DNA of 64,000 nt, taken from positions 496,001 through 560,000 of the forward strand of contig JADNYV010000003.1 of the NCBI GenBank assembly GCA_015501055.1, given 5' to 3'. The notes beneath the pieces are model-generated. The model did not search any database. It worked only from the letters and a program-made list of their open reading frames with translations, and was not told the DNA's origin. Shown piece after piece: positions 24,558-38,373 of the stretch. The DNA is from Mucidula mucida. Its lineage: Eukaryota; Basidiomycota; Agaricomycetes; Agaricales; Physalacriaceae. Position numbers and translations under genes: made by a program. Positions within the stretch are counted from its first letter, which is position 1; every line of letters starts with the position of its first letter.

Positions 24558-25739
24558 ATGACCTCCCCATCATGGATATCGACCGCTGCATCTATAGGCA
24601 TGGCAGTTGGGCCGCCGTTGGTCTGTACACGCCCAATCTTATTTGCGGCTATGCTAACGCCTGCTAGGTATACGCTGACCAAGCTGCGTCCATCATACGC
24701 AAAAAGTACGCTGTCGAATTCGCTCTGCTTACCTCCGTGTTTACGGTGTTATAGGGATGCCACTGGGTTCTCTCGTGATGTCTGCGCTATTCTGTTGGTT
24801 CATTTCGCGAAGACAGCTCTTGGTTCTCATGTCAGTTACCCAGGCTTCTCGCCAACATAACAAGATGTTTCTTTTGGCTCGGGTTAGCATCTCGTAACGG
24901 CCTCTTCGCCCACGGACCTCATCTCGTTTTAGAAATCACTTTGAACTGGCGCTATTAATTCAGTCCATTCTCATGATTGTCGCGCAGGTATGCCTACGGC
25001 TAATACGTTCTCCCGTTCCCTGAACAGCCTCTTTCTAGCTTGCTTTGCTGTACATTTGCATCCTCTATCGCCCCAAGATAGCTCCTGAATCCTTGGGCAC
25101 CTCAACGCGACCATTCTCCTTCTGGCAGTGGTCAACCTACACCCAGTATATCGAATTCTTAGCCGGCTTTATGTACATGATCTATCCACCCTTACCGCGC
25201 ATGCATTTAATACCTATCTTTTAGACTGCTTCAGGCAATCCTGTTCTTGATATTTGGACGCTCGGATGCATTTGTCGCTATCCTCGGATTCGTCGCATTG
25301 GGTCTTGAGAGCACGTTGCCCATTCCTCAGTTGATCAGGTAGGCTAGGTTTCTCTCACGTCTTCCGCCGCTATTCACAGCCCTTCACAGTAACTTCAAAC
25401 GAAAATCACTGTATGGATTCCGTATGTCTACATTGATCGGATGGGCAGGAGGAGATGCGTTCAAGTAAGTAACAACCTTGGACTTGGTGCTATCCCGTTT
25501 TGACACGAGCTTAGGACTGTCTACTTTTTTCTCCAAGAGTCTCCCCTGCAATTCAAGGTATGTTCTATCTTTCAACTATCCATCGACTTTGGTGAGTTCC
25601 TCCGACATTCCTCCCACATATGACTGATCTCTCATCAGCTATCGTTCTACAACGCTTTTACTACGGGAATCCCCCACCGCCTACTGCTCTTGTCGACGAA
25701 GAGGACTTGGAACAAGCTCTCGCCCTAGCTGAAGAATAG
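24558..25739 (+). CDS. PQ-loop repeat membrane protein (SLC66A2/PQLC1-like, cf. yeast Any1)
   Basis: This seven-span membrane protein of the PQ-loop family has about eight short exons. Exon 1 gives MTSPSWISTAASIGMAVGPP. Splicing then yields LVYADQAASIIRKRDATGFS, which is the first repeat. The second repeat is LGLESTLPIPQLISNFKRKS, followed by LYGFRMSTLIGWAGGDAFK. In the first repeat the family Pro-Gln pair reads Pro-Pro; in the second it is Pro-Gln. The C-terminal tail is acidic (ALVDEEDLEQALALAEE). The layout (repeat, long middle with an FFWLG segment, repeat) resembles human PQLC1 and yeast Any1, which act in endosome/Golgi phospholipid asymmetry. The link to that role is inferred from family resemblance. 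One junction (near 24785) relies on a GTTGGT donor and should be confirmed. Confidence 0.83.
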
Positions 25740-25815
25740 ACACCTCATATTTATTATCGCTATTTTATAATGCAGTTGGGTATAAAGCTACAGATACATG
25801 TATTTTTGTATGGAT

Positions 25816-28675
25816 TTAATGTCCGTTGTGCCCATTCAGAAGTCCGTTGCCGTTCGCATTGCCATTTCCCTCCGCTTTCCCATTTGGATTGACATAGTCA
25901 TCTCCGTTCGCATGTCCGTTTGGATGGCCATTTCCATTGACCTTTGCTCTTGACGATAGTTCGAGAAGGTATGTATGTGCCTTGCCGAGCATCCAGATGG
26001 GGAAGGAGAACTTGAAGTTGGGGTATGCAATGGCACAGGTCTTGTTAAAGACACCCTCGATAGCTTCTTGGGGCCATGACCCATCCTAGCAGAATCAAGA
26101 TAAGAACATGTGCCCAAGAAAAGAGCGCTTGCATACCGGTAGTTGACGATCCATGACTAGACGGACAGCCTTCTCGATAGGCTCGGCATACGGATATTTG
26201 GCGTACATCAGAGACATGGCGGCCCAACAGGTCTGTACCATTTGCGTCTCTGCGTGTTCCACCCATTTCATCTGCTCACATGTCTAAACGAGAGGTCAAT
26301 ATCGTGGTGATCCAGTGAATGAGAATCATACCTTGTAACTCTCACCCCATCCACCATCTGCTCTCTGTTTACTAACGAGGTAGTCGCAAGCCTTCTTCGC
26401 CGCCGCACTCGTCTCGTAGGTTTCTCCGACAAGCGACAAACTCTCAAGCGCAAACTGGGTCGCGTACGTGAAACAGATTCCCCACGAACCTAACCACACG
26501 CCTTGGGGATACTGGGCTTTGTGCAAGTACACAACAGCATCTTTGATGGTTCGACTGTATTCCAATTGAGTATCGCACTCGGTAAAGAGCGATCAAACTC
26601 ACTCAATGTCCTTGCTGCGATAATGGGGATATCGTTTTCGGAAATGAGAGAGCGCCGTTATCACCGATGTTGTGCATTCCGGGTAGGTATATTCAATCAT
26701 TATGTCGGCTGTTGAGACTCGTCAGAATGTTTCCTCGACCGAAGACATAGCCGTACCAAACACCTCCGCTGGATTGATCAATTCTAACCAAGCAGGTCCA
26801 CGAATTACTTCATAGCTCGCAAATCCACCCCCAGGATTTTGTAGGCTGAGCATGACATCAACAGCATCGCACAAGCGTCGTTCAGGCACGAGCTTAGGTG
26901 CGAAACTAGATAAGCATTTAGAGTTCAGCAAGGGAAGAATAGACGACTTGACGAACGGAAGATCCTGTATGTACAACGTTGCCTTGAGACCTTCACCAGT
27001 ACAGTCGCTGACGGTATATCCTTGCTCCTTGGTACTATTGACTCGAGTCAGACAAGATTTCAGGCTCATGATGAAAATGCTACCTAAAACCCCAGGCGCC
27101 TTTGGTCGCATGCCGATAAGACGTGGCGAAATGACGAGGATTTTCAAGAATTTGAGCCTTCTCCAACCACGTCAAAGCGTGGAACAAGCTCTCTTGATTC
27201 TCTGGCCTTTTCACAAGACCAGTCTCAACAACAGCCTGCGTGATGAAACCTACATCCCAAAGCTGACTCCCATTCGTCCCAGTCATCATCATACCTTCGT
27301 CTCCGATCCACATAAAGTCCAGACGCTTCTCCTTGTGGAGGCGATACGCTTTGCTGTCCCGTCCCTCGACATGGACGCGTGCAACGAGGTTCATCATCTT
27401 TGAGACAGGACCTAGCGTTTGATATCCCGTGTTCTCGTCTTCCAGAACAATGAGGTGGTACGCCCGATTGCAAGCGGCCTTGCGAAGGGGTGGTAATGTA
27501 CATGACTCGTAGCCAGACAGAACAACATTAGCCACGTCGTAGATGACGGAGTGGGGAGAATACAGATCGCGTTCGCAGATGTTGTTCCGGTGGGACGGCC
27601 AGTAGATGGAGTAGTAACATTGGGTGTAGAGTTCCTGCCGGAAGGTGAGCGGAGTTTTGCATTGAACGAGGAACGTGATACCTCGCGCAAGGACAGAATC
27701 AGGTCGTTCTCCTCGGCTTTGAACTTTATGCCGTATAGGTAACTCATGGGGACGTACACTGTTCGCGTGTGTATCCACCATTTGTGAGGGTGGAAAGGAA
27801 GGGACTCTGGAAGAAGCCTACAAGGGTCCATAAACATCCTTTAAGAATGTGATAAACTCACCATAGCTCTGGAGGAATAGGATTCAAGCCTTCCCAATCG
27901 TAGACATTTAGAATAGCCAACCAGAACTTTCCCCATGCCGGAGAAGCAGTGGCACCGCCTACCGAGCGCCTTAGATAGATAGATTGAAGAAGCACCGTTA
28001 CATACCAAGTTTATGCAAGATACCGCGCGCCTTTACGCAAACAGGGTGTTCACGGTCAACGCCGAGAATCCGTAAAGCTACATAGTTCAACGCGGTCCCA
28101 AACATTGTAGATTGCCCTTCGACGTGGCTACAGGGCGGTATAAGCCAAATGACACGCGAATGAGCAGATGACTTACATCCCCCAGCCTCCGTCTTGTGGA
28201 TTGGCTCTGTTGAATAAATACCGAATCATCTCGAGACGCTCCTCCTCTTCGAAACCCATTCCGGAAACGTAGGAGCCGATGACGAGACCAGGGAGCAGGA
28301 ACATGGGGCCGCCGTATTCGCCAGGCCAATGTCCATCGTGGGCCTGCAAATGCTTGTAAAACGTGTAGCCATTTTGGGCTGCTTCAAGTGGGTCGCGGGC
28401 TTTCGGTAACTCTGGCAAGTTCTAAAAGGGCGTGAGATGACGCGCCTAAAATAAGCAGACATTGAAACACACGGTTGGCAGTCCCAGCCAGAATTTATCC
28501 AGCGTTGTCTGAGGCCATTCGTTGGCTTCTTGTTCTGATTTGAGATAATGCCAAGTATGTCTACCGCCCTCGCCTACTACCAGCCGCCATTTGAGTAATC
28601 CGTAAAGTGAGCCTTTCCAGAGGCTGGTACGGCGAGGGGAGAGTAGGACATGATGGGAGATGGAGTTGAGTCCAT
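25816..28675 (-). CDS. ERG7: Lanosterol synthase (oxidosqualene cyclase); apparent single-base frameshift in the first exon
   Basis: The enzyme cyclises 2,3-oxidosqualene to lanosterol in ergosterol synthesis on ER or lipid droplets. It has about 730 residues. The catalytic Asp is in [15 protein letters not shown]; the usual DCTAE reads DCTGE here, but the Asp is kept. QW-type repeats are visible in [68 protein letters not shown] and [13 protein letters not shown]. The C-terminus carries an unusual Asn/Gly/His tail ([14 protein letters not shown]...). At the N-terminus, ATG 28675 opens a frame ending ...KAHFTDYS, and the conserved [16 protein letters not shown] follows in another frame. One extra A in the A3 run at 28590-28592 would join them as TDYSKWRL. 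The gene converges with the PQ-loop gene 77 bp away. Confidence 0.9.
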
Positions 28676-28821
28676 CGCGAATAGTTTTTAAAATACTTTG
28701 TCGATCATACGATGGAGAATCAAATCAGGGTTGCCCTTTTTGCGGTCCGAAAGTCAGCGTCCTTACCTCACCGGAAGCGACGATGGATTGAACTAATAGT
28801 ACAAAGAATACAAAACAAATA

Positions 28822-29892
28822 CTACTTGCGCGCAAATGTGATCTAAGAAACGCATCAGTACCTGCAACCAAGCAAAAGCGCCCATCGTACCTTGATTTTG
28901 TTCTCCCCATCCAGCTTGTAGTTGTGAAGCGCGTCCTTTGCAGTCGTCGAGCTCGCCTCGTCGGTGTACTCTACGAACGCAATATCCTTCTTCGTGTCGA
29001 TAAGACGCACTTCGTACAAATTCGGATATCTAAGCTCGCTGTAAGCAACGGCAACACAATCAGAGAACGATCTTACTGAGAAAAGAGCGCAATAAGTTGC
29101 GCTTGTGTAACTGTCTCCGGTAGGTTCTGCAAGAACAGAATCTTGTTGGGAGGGAGGTACTCGTCCGGCATCTGGACGTTGGGCCTCCGTGTCACAGGTA
29201 ATGAAGAGCCACCATCGACTGTACAGATACGATTGAGAACAACCACAAAAGCGAAAGAAAAGCAACACACGTTCAGCAGCCATCCGCTTAGCCTTGAACT
29301 TTTGCTTCAACGGATTCGTGTATCGCGTCTTCTCTACCAAAGAATCAGCTCCCAATTCAAACAGCGATTCCCCAGATGCGCACTCTTGTGTTCAGTCCTG
29401 CGCGCCTTGTGGTCGTCAAAGTGGTCCCCGTCCAGCTTCTTCACCACCGCATCGGCACGAGTCCGAGCAAACGAGATTTGCTACAGATTTACATCAGCGT
29501 CTATAGAATGGTCTCAAACCGAGCAGACGCACCATTGACTTTGAGTACAACGGAAATCCTCGAACATCGTTCATGGCCTTCTCCGCCTGCTCTGGTGACT
29601 CAAACGATACGAACGCCTGGCCTCTCATTCGTAGATTCTTGTGCGCAACAACATCCAGGACACCGTACGGTTTAAATAGACCCTTAAGTGATGACTTTAG
29701 CACTGCAAGAACGTTAGTCTATATCACAGTTGCCTTGAGGCCAGGCGCACCATCTAGCTTTATTTTTTCGTTGAGGTTCTGTATATAGAGCGTCTCGCAT
29801 TTGGGTTTTTCTGGTTCTTCCGGAGCCTCAACGTCAACAACGGCGGGCGCCTCGACGCCCTGCATAGACTCTTGAGGAACGGCGTCGGCCAT
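28822..29892 (-). CDS. U1A/U2B''-like snRNP protein with two RRMs
   Basis: This is an RNA-binding protein of the U1 or U2 snRNP. An acidic head (DVEAPEEPEKPKCE) precedes RRM1. Its RNP2 is TLYIQNLNEKIK and its RNP1 is MRGQAFVSFESPEQAEKAM. The linker includes a basic segment (KQKFKAKRMAAE). RRM2 has RNP2 ILFLQNLPETVTQAQL and RNP1 DIAFVEYTDEAS. The C-terminus is IKITFARK. The last exon holds only seven codons: the acceptor at TTCTTAG gives ITFARK and the stop at 28822-28824, the standard end of U1A-type proteins. The two-RRM layout and KLDG-type loops match the U1A/U2B''/Snf family. From sequence alone I cannot say whether it serves U1, U2 or both, as in Drosophila Snf. Confidence 0.9.
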
Positions 29893-30072
29893 GGTAAGAG
29901 GCAAAATGCTGTGCAGCCCTATTTTGGGTATCAACACCCTCAGGCCAAGTCTAAAGGGTATCCAGATAGTGGACGTGCTAGGAATACTATACAACATGTG
30001 CAGATAATGTAGCAAATATATAGAGTAACAACACATATAACAAAGCGACAGAACGAAAAGGAAATCGAATGT

Positions 30073-31949
30073 TTACGCTTTGTCTCTGCCGGGCGTGCTC
30101 CCTCGTCTGGGAGTTCGCGGCGTCGGGGGCACACCTGTTAGCCGTCGCTCGCCGACTGCTCCAATGCCCTTCTCCTCTACACGCTGTATCTCTCTCATCG
30201 CTCTCCGAGCGGCATCTCCCACTTTCGCTGGAGGCCGCCCTCGATCCACTCTCGCCAATGCTCTCAGCAAATCATGAGGATCTGCATCATGAGCGCCACC
30301 CGATATAAGTAAACTACCAGGAGCTGGTGCCGGCGCCAAATTTGCCTCCACAGCCAAGTTGGCAAATCGGGCATTGAGCATCTCTTCAGCAACATCAGTT
30401 AGCGTTCGTGCTCGATTCAGATGGGTATTCAGCATGTCCACATTGAATTCGAGATCCTGCAGGCCCTGCTGTATATCCCTATCCTCTCGCGGTTTCATCG
30501 CAGACCTGGCTAGTGCCAAAGCGGTATGGTGCGCAGTGGAAAGGTGTCGCGGTGTCCATTCATCATCGTCACCAGTGTCTGTGGCCTTTTGCTTCCCTTT
30601 CGCCTTTGCGGATGGTGGATGAAGAGCGTCTTCTAAACGAGTCTGCCTCTTCTTAAAGTACGTGTCGTAGAACCGACGAGCGTTCTTCCATTCCTCGTCT
30701 TCTTGTTCCATACTAGTAAAAAGGTGAGATTGTAACAAGAGACGAAGAATAAAACGTACGATCGAATTTGTTCGGTATAAGTGACTTGAAATCTACGGTT
30801 GGATTCGTTCTGCTCGTTTTGCCGCTGTGGTAATACATCATGCTCACGAGGAACAGATGTCCTGGTATCCACTTGCTTGTCGGAAAGCATGCGAATCATT
30901 GTGTCCTCGACAGAGTGCAAAAGAGCGGTTGCTTTCGGAGTCAAGATAGGAAAAGGGTTCTTCTCGTCATGGGGAGGAGGTATGTTGTTGGCTCGTGTAG
31001 AACACCAACTGAGTAAAAGGCGCATCCTGTCTGCATCCGGTAGCTCTGGAGGTATGTGCTTGTGGAATGAGCTTTCAGCGACCGAGTTGTGAGGTTGACC
31101 TGTACATCAGTGAGGCGGAATCGAGCACGAGCACGGGAAAAGCGTACTGATTGTGCCGGTAGACTCGATACTAACACGAATTCTGTTTCCGCGTCCTCCC
31201 AGTGAGCTTCGCCGTCGATGGCCACTTGGCGTCTGACTGACTTCCTCCTCCCGACTCTGCCTGATGGCATCCATCGCGCCTTGTCGTAGTGCCTTGTTTC
31301 TCTGAATTGCAGGGCTCTCGGACATTGGCAACGGTTGTGTAATATCCACCGACATGGCCCTCCGAGACGTGTTCGGGTTGGGCGAAGATGGCTGGGTATT
31401 GCTAAAGAGTGAGGGATGTATTGTGCTGCGAGCCCGGGACTGGCGACGATATTCGTCTGACTCGTCGTCCATGGCACGGACATCGTTCTCAATGGCAAGA
31501 GCATCGCCCGGGGATGAGAGTATATCACGACTACGTGAAAGAACTGGTTGTGAAAGGGTTGGCTTGGGATGGGTGACCTTGGAAGTGGATGCCTGTGGTT
31601 GCGACGCGGCTGGCTGAGAAGCAGGACGCGGCTGCTTTGATTTGGCACGCGACGTGGATGCCGGTGGGCGCGACGAGGACTGAGAATTCATAGGAGGAGC
31701 TGACGGTGCTCGAACAATGACCAGACCACTCGGTTGTTGTTCGCCATTTGGAACTGTGACCATCAGTACGCCACCAAAGGCCATTTCATAACGTGACTCA
31801 CTGGGACGCTTGGAGGACTTGCCCTGAGCACAATGAGTAGTTGGACTATGAGGCAGTTTGTATACACACACCTTGTCCTTGTCATGTTTACTTCTTTTCG
31901 GAGGATTCAGCAGTGGGTTCTCGTCGGGAGCTTTCCGTTTCGATGTCAT
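30073..31949 (-). CDS. MIS13: Kinetochore protein Mis13/Dsn1 (Mis12/MIND complex subunit)
   Basis: This is a subunit of the four-protein Mis12 complex that links centromeric chromatin to the Ndc80 microtubule-binding complex. The N-terminal half is disordered and basic (MTSKRKAPDENPLLNPPKRS). A conserved basic motif HRRRSSLGGRGNRIRVS follows, corresponding to the Aurora B-regulated site of Dsn1. Then comes the family signature PHNSVAESSFHKHIPPELPD with ADRMRLLLSWCSTR. Helical segments of the complex core follow (RRFYDTYFKKRQTRLEDAL, DLEFNVDMLNTHLNRARTL). The C-terminus is basic with TGVPPTPRTPRRGSTPGRDK, which carries several S/T-P sites. The start at 31949 was chosen because the upstream in-frame ATG adds only nine residues. 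Confidence 0.85.
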
Positions 31950-32155
31950 AGTATTTGCCGGTAAAAATGTAAGCATAAGGCGTCGCCGTCGAGGAGCTAG
32001 GGTATGCGAGAGCCGCCGCCGCCGTGGTCGGCGATGAGGGTCAAATCAAACCAAGGTTAGCCCTTTTTCCCACGCTCATCCACTCAACAACTCCATTTTT
32101 AAATTACACGCTTTCACCTAGATTGCACAGATACATCAAAATGGGTAACACAACA

Positions 32156-33893
<1,738 letters not shown>

Positions 33894-33930
33894 GGCTGTA
33901 TAAGGCAAGTCACTCTTGGCTCTGACCACG
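33894..33930. promoter_or_regulatory. 37-bp gap between divergent start codons (RVB2 / MPE1)
   Basis: The start codons of RVB2 (minus, 33893) and MPE1 (plus, 33931) are separated by 37 bp. Any core promoter must therefore lie within one gene's transcribed or coding region, or the 5' leaders must overlap. If RVB2 starts at 33840 the gap is 90 bp. There is no TATA-like sequence in the gap. Confidence 0.55.
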
Positions 33931-35901
33931 ATGGCATCTTCAGTCTTTTACCGCTGGAAGTCGCGCAAGGACGAATCGCGAGTAACATTCGATGGCACAG
34001 GAATCTCCGTCTTTGACCTCAAACGCGACATTATTCTCGCCAACAACATGAGCAAGGCAAACGACTTTGACCTCTATCTCTACGACTACAACACCGAACA
34101 AGGTGCGGCTCTTGCAGTGTTTTACTGCTCAACCTAACCCGCTACAGAGTACAAGGACGACGCAGAAATTATCCCTCGGTCTTCCTATGTCATTGTCAAG
34201 CGCATGCCAGCCATCCGTCCAGGAAAAGGAAAGGCCGCATTCTACACCGCCGGAGCAGCAAACATCATTCCAACGTCAGAGCCCGTCTCAAGAAGCGGCA
34301 TGACATACCGTAGAGGCGCTATTTCCAAGCGCTTCGATGAACCTGCTGCAAAACCAGTAAGCGCCTCCATGTCTCGTATGGCCATTCTTATATCTCCTAC
34401 AGCCTGAACCTATCGTTGCTGCCGGAGCTACCGACGACGAAGCGGCAGCAATGGCGGCCATGTTTCAAGCGCAGACCGCAAACTGGGAGGAGACCCAGGA
34501 GAAAATGTCACAGTTCGTTGCGCCCTCGAGGGCCTCTATTTGTGTAGTAGCTCGATCTCTAATGAACGTTCTTTTTGCTGTCCCTTCTTGTGTCTCTCAG
34601 TGCGACCCGTGTTGCCTTCACTCCCCGAGGTGGCGCTCGTGGCGGCAAGCCAGTCGCCTCTCATCAAGCGTTCCAAACGCCTGATCGGGCACTTCCACCA
34701 AGTTATGTCTGCTATCGGTGTGGCCAGAAAGGTAAGTGTACATTAGCGCAGTAATTCATAAGCTGATGTTTTCTAGGACATTGGATCAAGGACTGTCCAA
34801 CGAATAATGACCGCGAATATGACAACAAACCTCGGATAAAGCGCACGACTGGTATTCCTCGCAGCATGCTCAAGGTCGTCGATAATCCGAACAGTGGAGG
34901 ACCGATTGGTCCAGGGGTCATGGTCACCCCAGAAGGTGGTTATGTCGTGGCGCAACCAGATTTGTTTGTGTTCTTTCGCTGTTCAAGTGATCTCACCTCA
35001 TAACCATTCCAGAGCATCATGGAAGAAGCAGGTCTCAAAGGCGAAAGCGTTGACTACCGCGGACGTACGCGACCGCGTTCCCTCGGACGCCACACTCATC
35101 TGTCCCGTCGATAATAAACTCTTTCGTGATGCTGTCAAAACACCCTGCTGTGGCACTTCTTATTGCGAAGAGTGTATACAGACCCATCTTTTGGAGCGAG
35201 ACTTTATATGTCCAAATTGCTCCAAGAAAATCGCGTCATTGGATGGATTGGAGGTGGATACACCAATGCGCGCAAAGGTCAACGACTACATTGAAGGCGA
35301 AATCGAGAAAAGCAGAACAGAAGGAGCCGACGAGGAGATGGGTATGATACGACCGATGACCGATGGTCCAAGCGTAGTATGCCGTCTTTATCAAAAAATA
35401 AAATCCTATTAAGCGCTAACCCCGTCCCCATAGGACGACACAGTCTCCTTAGACCAGGACTTCTACTCAGACGAACAGCCTGGTGCCCAATTTGACATGC
35501 AGACCATGCTGGTCAACAGCATCCCCCAACTTCAAGCGCAAATACAACAGCTCTCCGTCATGCTCCAAAACCCCTCCCTGCCCGTCCAGGTCCGGCAGCA
35601 AACGGAAATGCAATACCAGCAGGTGCAAATGCAGCTCGAGCAGGCGCAGACGGTGTCCGTCGCGCTGTCAGCTCTCCAGCAACAGCAACAGCAGATGCAG
35701 ATGCAGAACGCCAACGTCAATGGCGCCGGGTATAATAATTGGGGCGCTGCGTATATGCCGCAGCAAGTGGCAGGCCAGGATTCTGCATATCAGAGGCTGC
35801 CGGTGAATAACCGCAGACGGAATGTCAAGCGCGAGCGTCCGTCGGACTTTTTGGAAGTAGGGGGGGAGAGCGAAAACAAGACGGCGAGATACTGGGAGTA
35901 G
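33931..35901 (+). CDS. MPE1: Cleavage and polyadenylation factor subunit Mpe1 / RBBP6 (DWNN, zinc knuckle, RING/U-box)
   Basis: This is a predicted subunit of the pre-mRNA 3'-end cleavage and polyadenylation factor. The DWNN ubiquitin-like domain spans about residues 1-80 (SSVFYRWKSRKDESRVTFDG ... IIPRSSYVIVKRMPA). A CCHC zinc knuckle is at CYRCGQKGHWIKDC. A C4C4 RING/U-box follows, from LICPVDNKLFRDAVKTPCCG to YCEECIQTHLLERDFICPNC. The tail is Gln/Met-rich with a run of about seven Gln (SALQQQQQQMQMQ), and the C-terminus is basic (NNRRRNVKRERPSDF). A sharply spliced junction gives KMSHATRVAFTPRGGARGGK, an RGG-like segment. The domain order is that of fungal Mpe1; animal RBBP6 is much longer. 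Confidence 0.93.
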
Positions 35902-36158
35902 GCGTACGCGGTTTCGATGTGAACGTATAGTTGCTAGTTACTACACGAAATCATCACTGTTGTTGTATCCTTGCTATATGAAACCTACCTACGAGGCGTG
36001 GGAATCCTATCAACGATCTTCATGTTAAAGTACTGGATTTCAGTTAACAATTCGTCTCTAAGCTCAACATAAACGGGATATAATTTCCAAGCCTTTACAC
36101 AACATTCATGATACACTAAGTAATGCCCCATTGCCTGATACCATTCTCTTAATCTCCC

Positions 36159-37479
36159 TCAGAACGTGAGGGTCTGGCCAGCGGATCCGGTCACGGCAGC
36201 GCGGACGGCGGAAGCAGAAACGAGCGAGTAAGAGTAGGGAGCCGTGGTGAAAGTTCCAGTCGGAGCAGTGTTCTCTCCACCTCCAAAATCTGCGAAAGAG
36301 GGTTGGCATATATACCAGAGACGGCAATTACAGAGTGAAAACCTACCGTTACCGCGAGCAACAGCAAAGCCTTCATCGGTGGAATAGAGAGGCTTCTTGG
36401 GGGATGTCCACACGTTGTTTTCGACGAGAAGTTGTGCCCCTGCGGATGGTGAAAAAAATGATGACAATCTCATGTAAAGCACACAGACCATCACGAGTGT
36501 TAATGCCGTCGCTGTTGCTGTCAAAGACATTGTTGTAAAGGTGGCCATGACCGAAGCGGAAGGAAGGAGTGCGAGAGTTGAGGTTCTGCCACCAGTTAGC
36601 AGCGTAGGTGACAGTGATAGCTGTATCCTCAGATCCGTTGCTGTCAGAGTGGCCAACAAGCGAGGCCTTCCAGTGGTTATAGAGCTTGCTGTTCGTGACA
36701 GTGACTCCGGTGGCGCCATGGGTGATATCCAGAAGGCCGTCATAACTGTAAGATGTCAGTCGCATTCAAGAGGCAGCGGAGCACGAACTAGTCCTTGTCG
36801 TGGTCCAAGTCACTGGAAAGGTCGACGTGGTCAACCCAGACTTGGGAAGAGGCCTGGATGCCTATGGCATCACCTGCTTCAGCAAGAACTTTCGAGATCT
36901 TGACGTTCCGGATGATAACGTTGGATTCATTCAACACGCGGAGACCAACGCCAACAAGGGCTAGACATTGCCATTGTTAGAAGCTTGAAAGCATGTGAGT
37001 GGATAGGAAATACTTACAGGATCCCGCCGCGCCAATAACTGAGGTGTTCGATCCAACTTTGACAACAGTGTTGCCAGTGATAGTGCCTATTGTACATTGG
37101 CGAGCCTGAGTCTCCAGTGATAATAATGAACCGAATGGCTAACCAGAAATGATGACAATCTTTTTGGCAGTTCCCGAGACTGCAGAAGTCAAGGCTGAAA
37201 GAGTGGTCACAGTCGTAGTCGTGCCACCGGAGCCGCCGGTAGTTCTACAAGAAATGAATAGGATGACCGACTCGAAATCGGGAAGACATACCCGCCGTTG
37301 AGCGTAGCATAACCGATTGAAGCTGTGTCGCTAACAGAAGCCCGCTTAACAAGGCCCTCGTGTTCAGCGGGGAGGGCCTAAAGCTAAACGTTAAGCAATG
37401 AAAGACATTAGAAAAAGCAGATACTCACAGAGATGACGCTGACGACGGCGAGAGCGAAGAGGGCGAAAAACCACTTCAT
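36159..37479 (-). CDS. Secreted pectate lyase, polysaccharide lyase family 1
   Basis: This extracellular enzyme cleaves polygalacturonate by beta-elimination. The signal peptide is MKWFFALFALAVVSVISALP, followed by a propeptide ending in Lys-Arg (EHEGLVKRAS). PL1 features include SNTSVIGAAGSSLVGVGLRV, VWVDHVDLSSDLDHDKDYYD (calcium-binding region), the DGLLDITHGATGVTVTNSKL strand and HWKASLVGHSDSN. The catalytic-region arginine segment is RTPSFRFGHGHLYNNVF. The protein ends GSAGQTLTF at 36159. There are several introns of 50-60 nt. It points to a plant-material-degrading lifestyle. A TATA-like element lies 56 bp upstream. There is no carbohydrate-binding module. Confidence 0.94.
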
Positions 37480-37534
37480 GACAGTGAACGATTAACTCAA
37501 GGTGAGCTGAAATTTCTAGGTCATTTAGGCGATG

Positions 37535-37542
37535 CTTTTATA
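37535..37542 (-). promoter_or_regulatory. TATA-like box upstream of the pectate lyase
   Basis: On the minus strand the sequence reads TATAAAAG, about 56 bp upstream of the ATG at 37479. The spacing suits a TATA box of a regulated, secreted-enzyme gene. The transcription start is not visible. Confidence 0.5.
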
Positions 37543-38373
37543 CCTAATCTTCATCACAGAGCAAGCTTCATAACGGACCGTGCGGGACGACGGTCCTCAA
37601 GAAAATGGAGACTTTTGAATTCGACTGGTTCGTTGTGTAAGGCGATTGAAGGCATCCGAACTATTTCCGACGAAACATGGCACAATATGCGCAATTAAGT
37701 TGTAAAACGCCGACACTCTGTACATCACAAGTCAGCACCAAAGTCCTCGTTGTGTTAGAACATTGAGTAAAACTGGGGAATGACTAGCACAGAAGTAGAG
37801 GCTGACACTATCTTCCATGATAGCCTAAAGGTGGGCATGGAGAGCGACCGTCGGAGTGTGTCGCACAAGTCGAGAACGCAAATCATCGAGTCCAGCTGAT
37901 GTTGAAGCTCGAGGACACGTATGGTTCGGATGCGAGGTTTGCACTCGTGAGACCTTTTGATGATGGCCTGATCTTCCGACTGTACGCAGAAACCGTATTC
38001 AATATGAATACGTACTGCAGGCAGTCGTTGATAGTGCCCACCTGATGATCATTTCCACGCTCGCAGGTCGGAACGACCTACCGCGTGATGGTGAAATATG
38101 TAAGAGAAAGAACCTGAAAGAACAATGACTGGTGGCCCAGTCAAGCCACCTCACAGCTCCTACCGATTGACGCCTGAATGACGCGATATCAGAACTTGGA
38201 AGTTTCGGAGAAATGCAAGGAGGGTCACGTAGTCCTGAGCCTAAGGAGCAATGTCAAAAGTACTCAGGTCGCAGCTGAAGGTGAGATTGAGGAAATGATG
38301 GTATAGGATCTAGTGTATAGTATGACAACAGGTTAACAGGACGATAAAATAGCAAGAATAAAAAAGGCGTATC
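37543..38373. other. Intergenic region with no gene seen
   Basis: About 830 bp lies between the pectate lyase promoter and the condensin gene stop. No sizeable open frame, repeat or RNA gene was recognised. It probably includes the upstream regulatory DNA of the pectate lyase. Confidence 0.4.

Noticed and set aside
27080..27781. Unusually long minus frame starting [14 protein letters not shown] in the lanosterol synthase region
   Set aside because: From about residue 50 on it is the true ERG7 exon; the beginning is intron and shifted frame, so it is not a separate gene.
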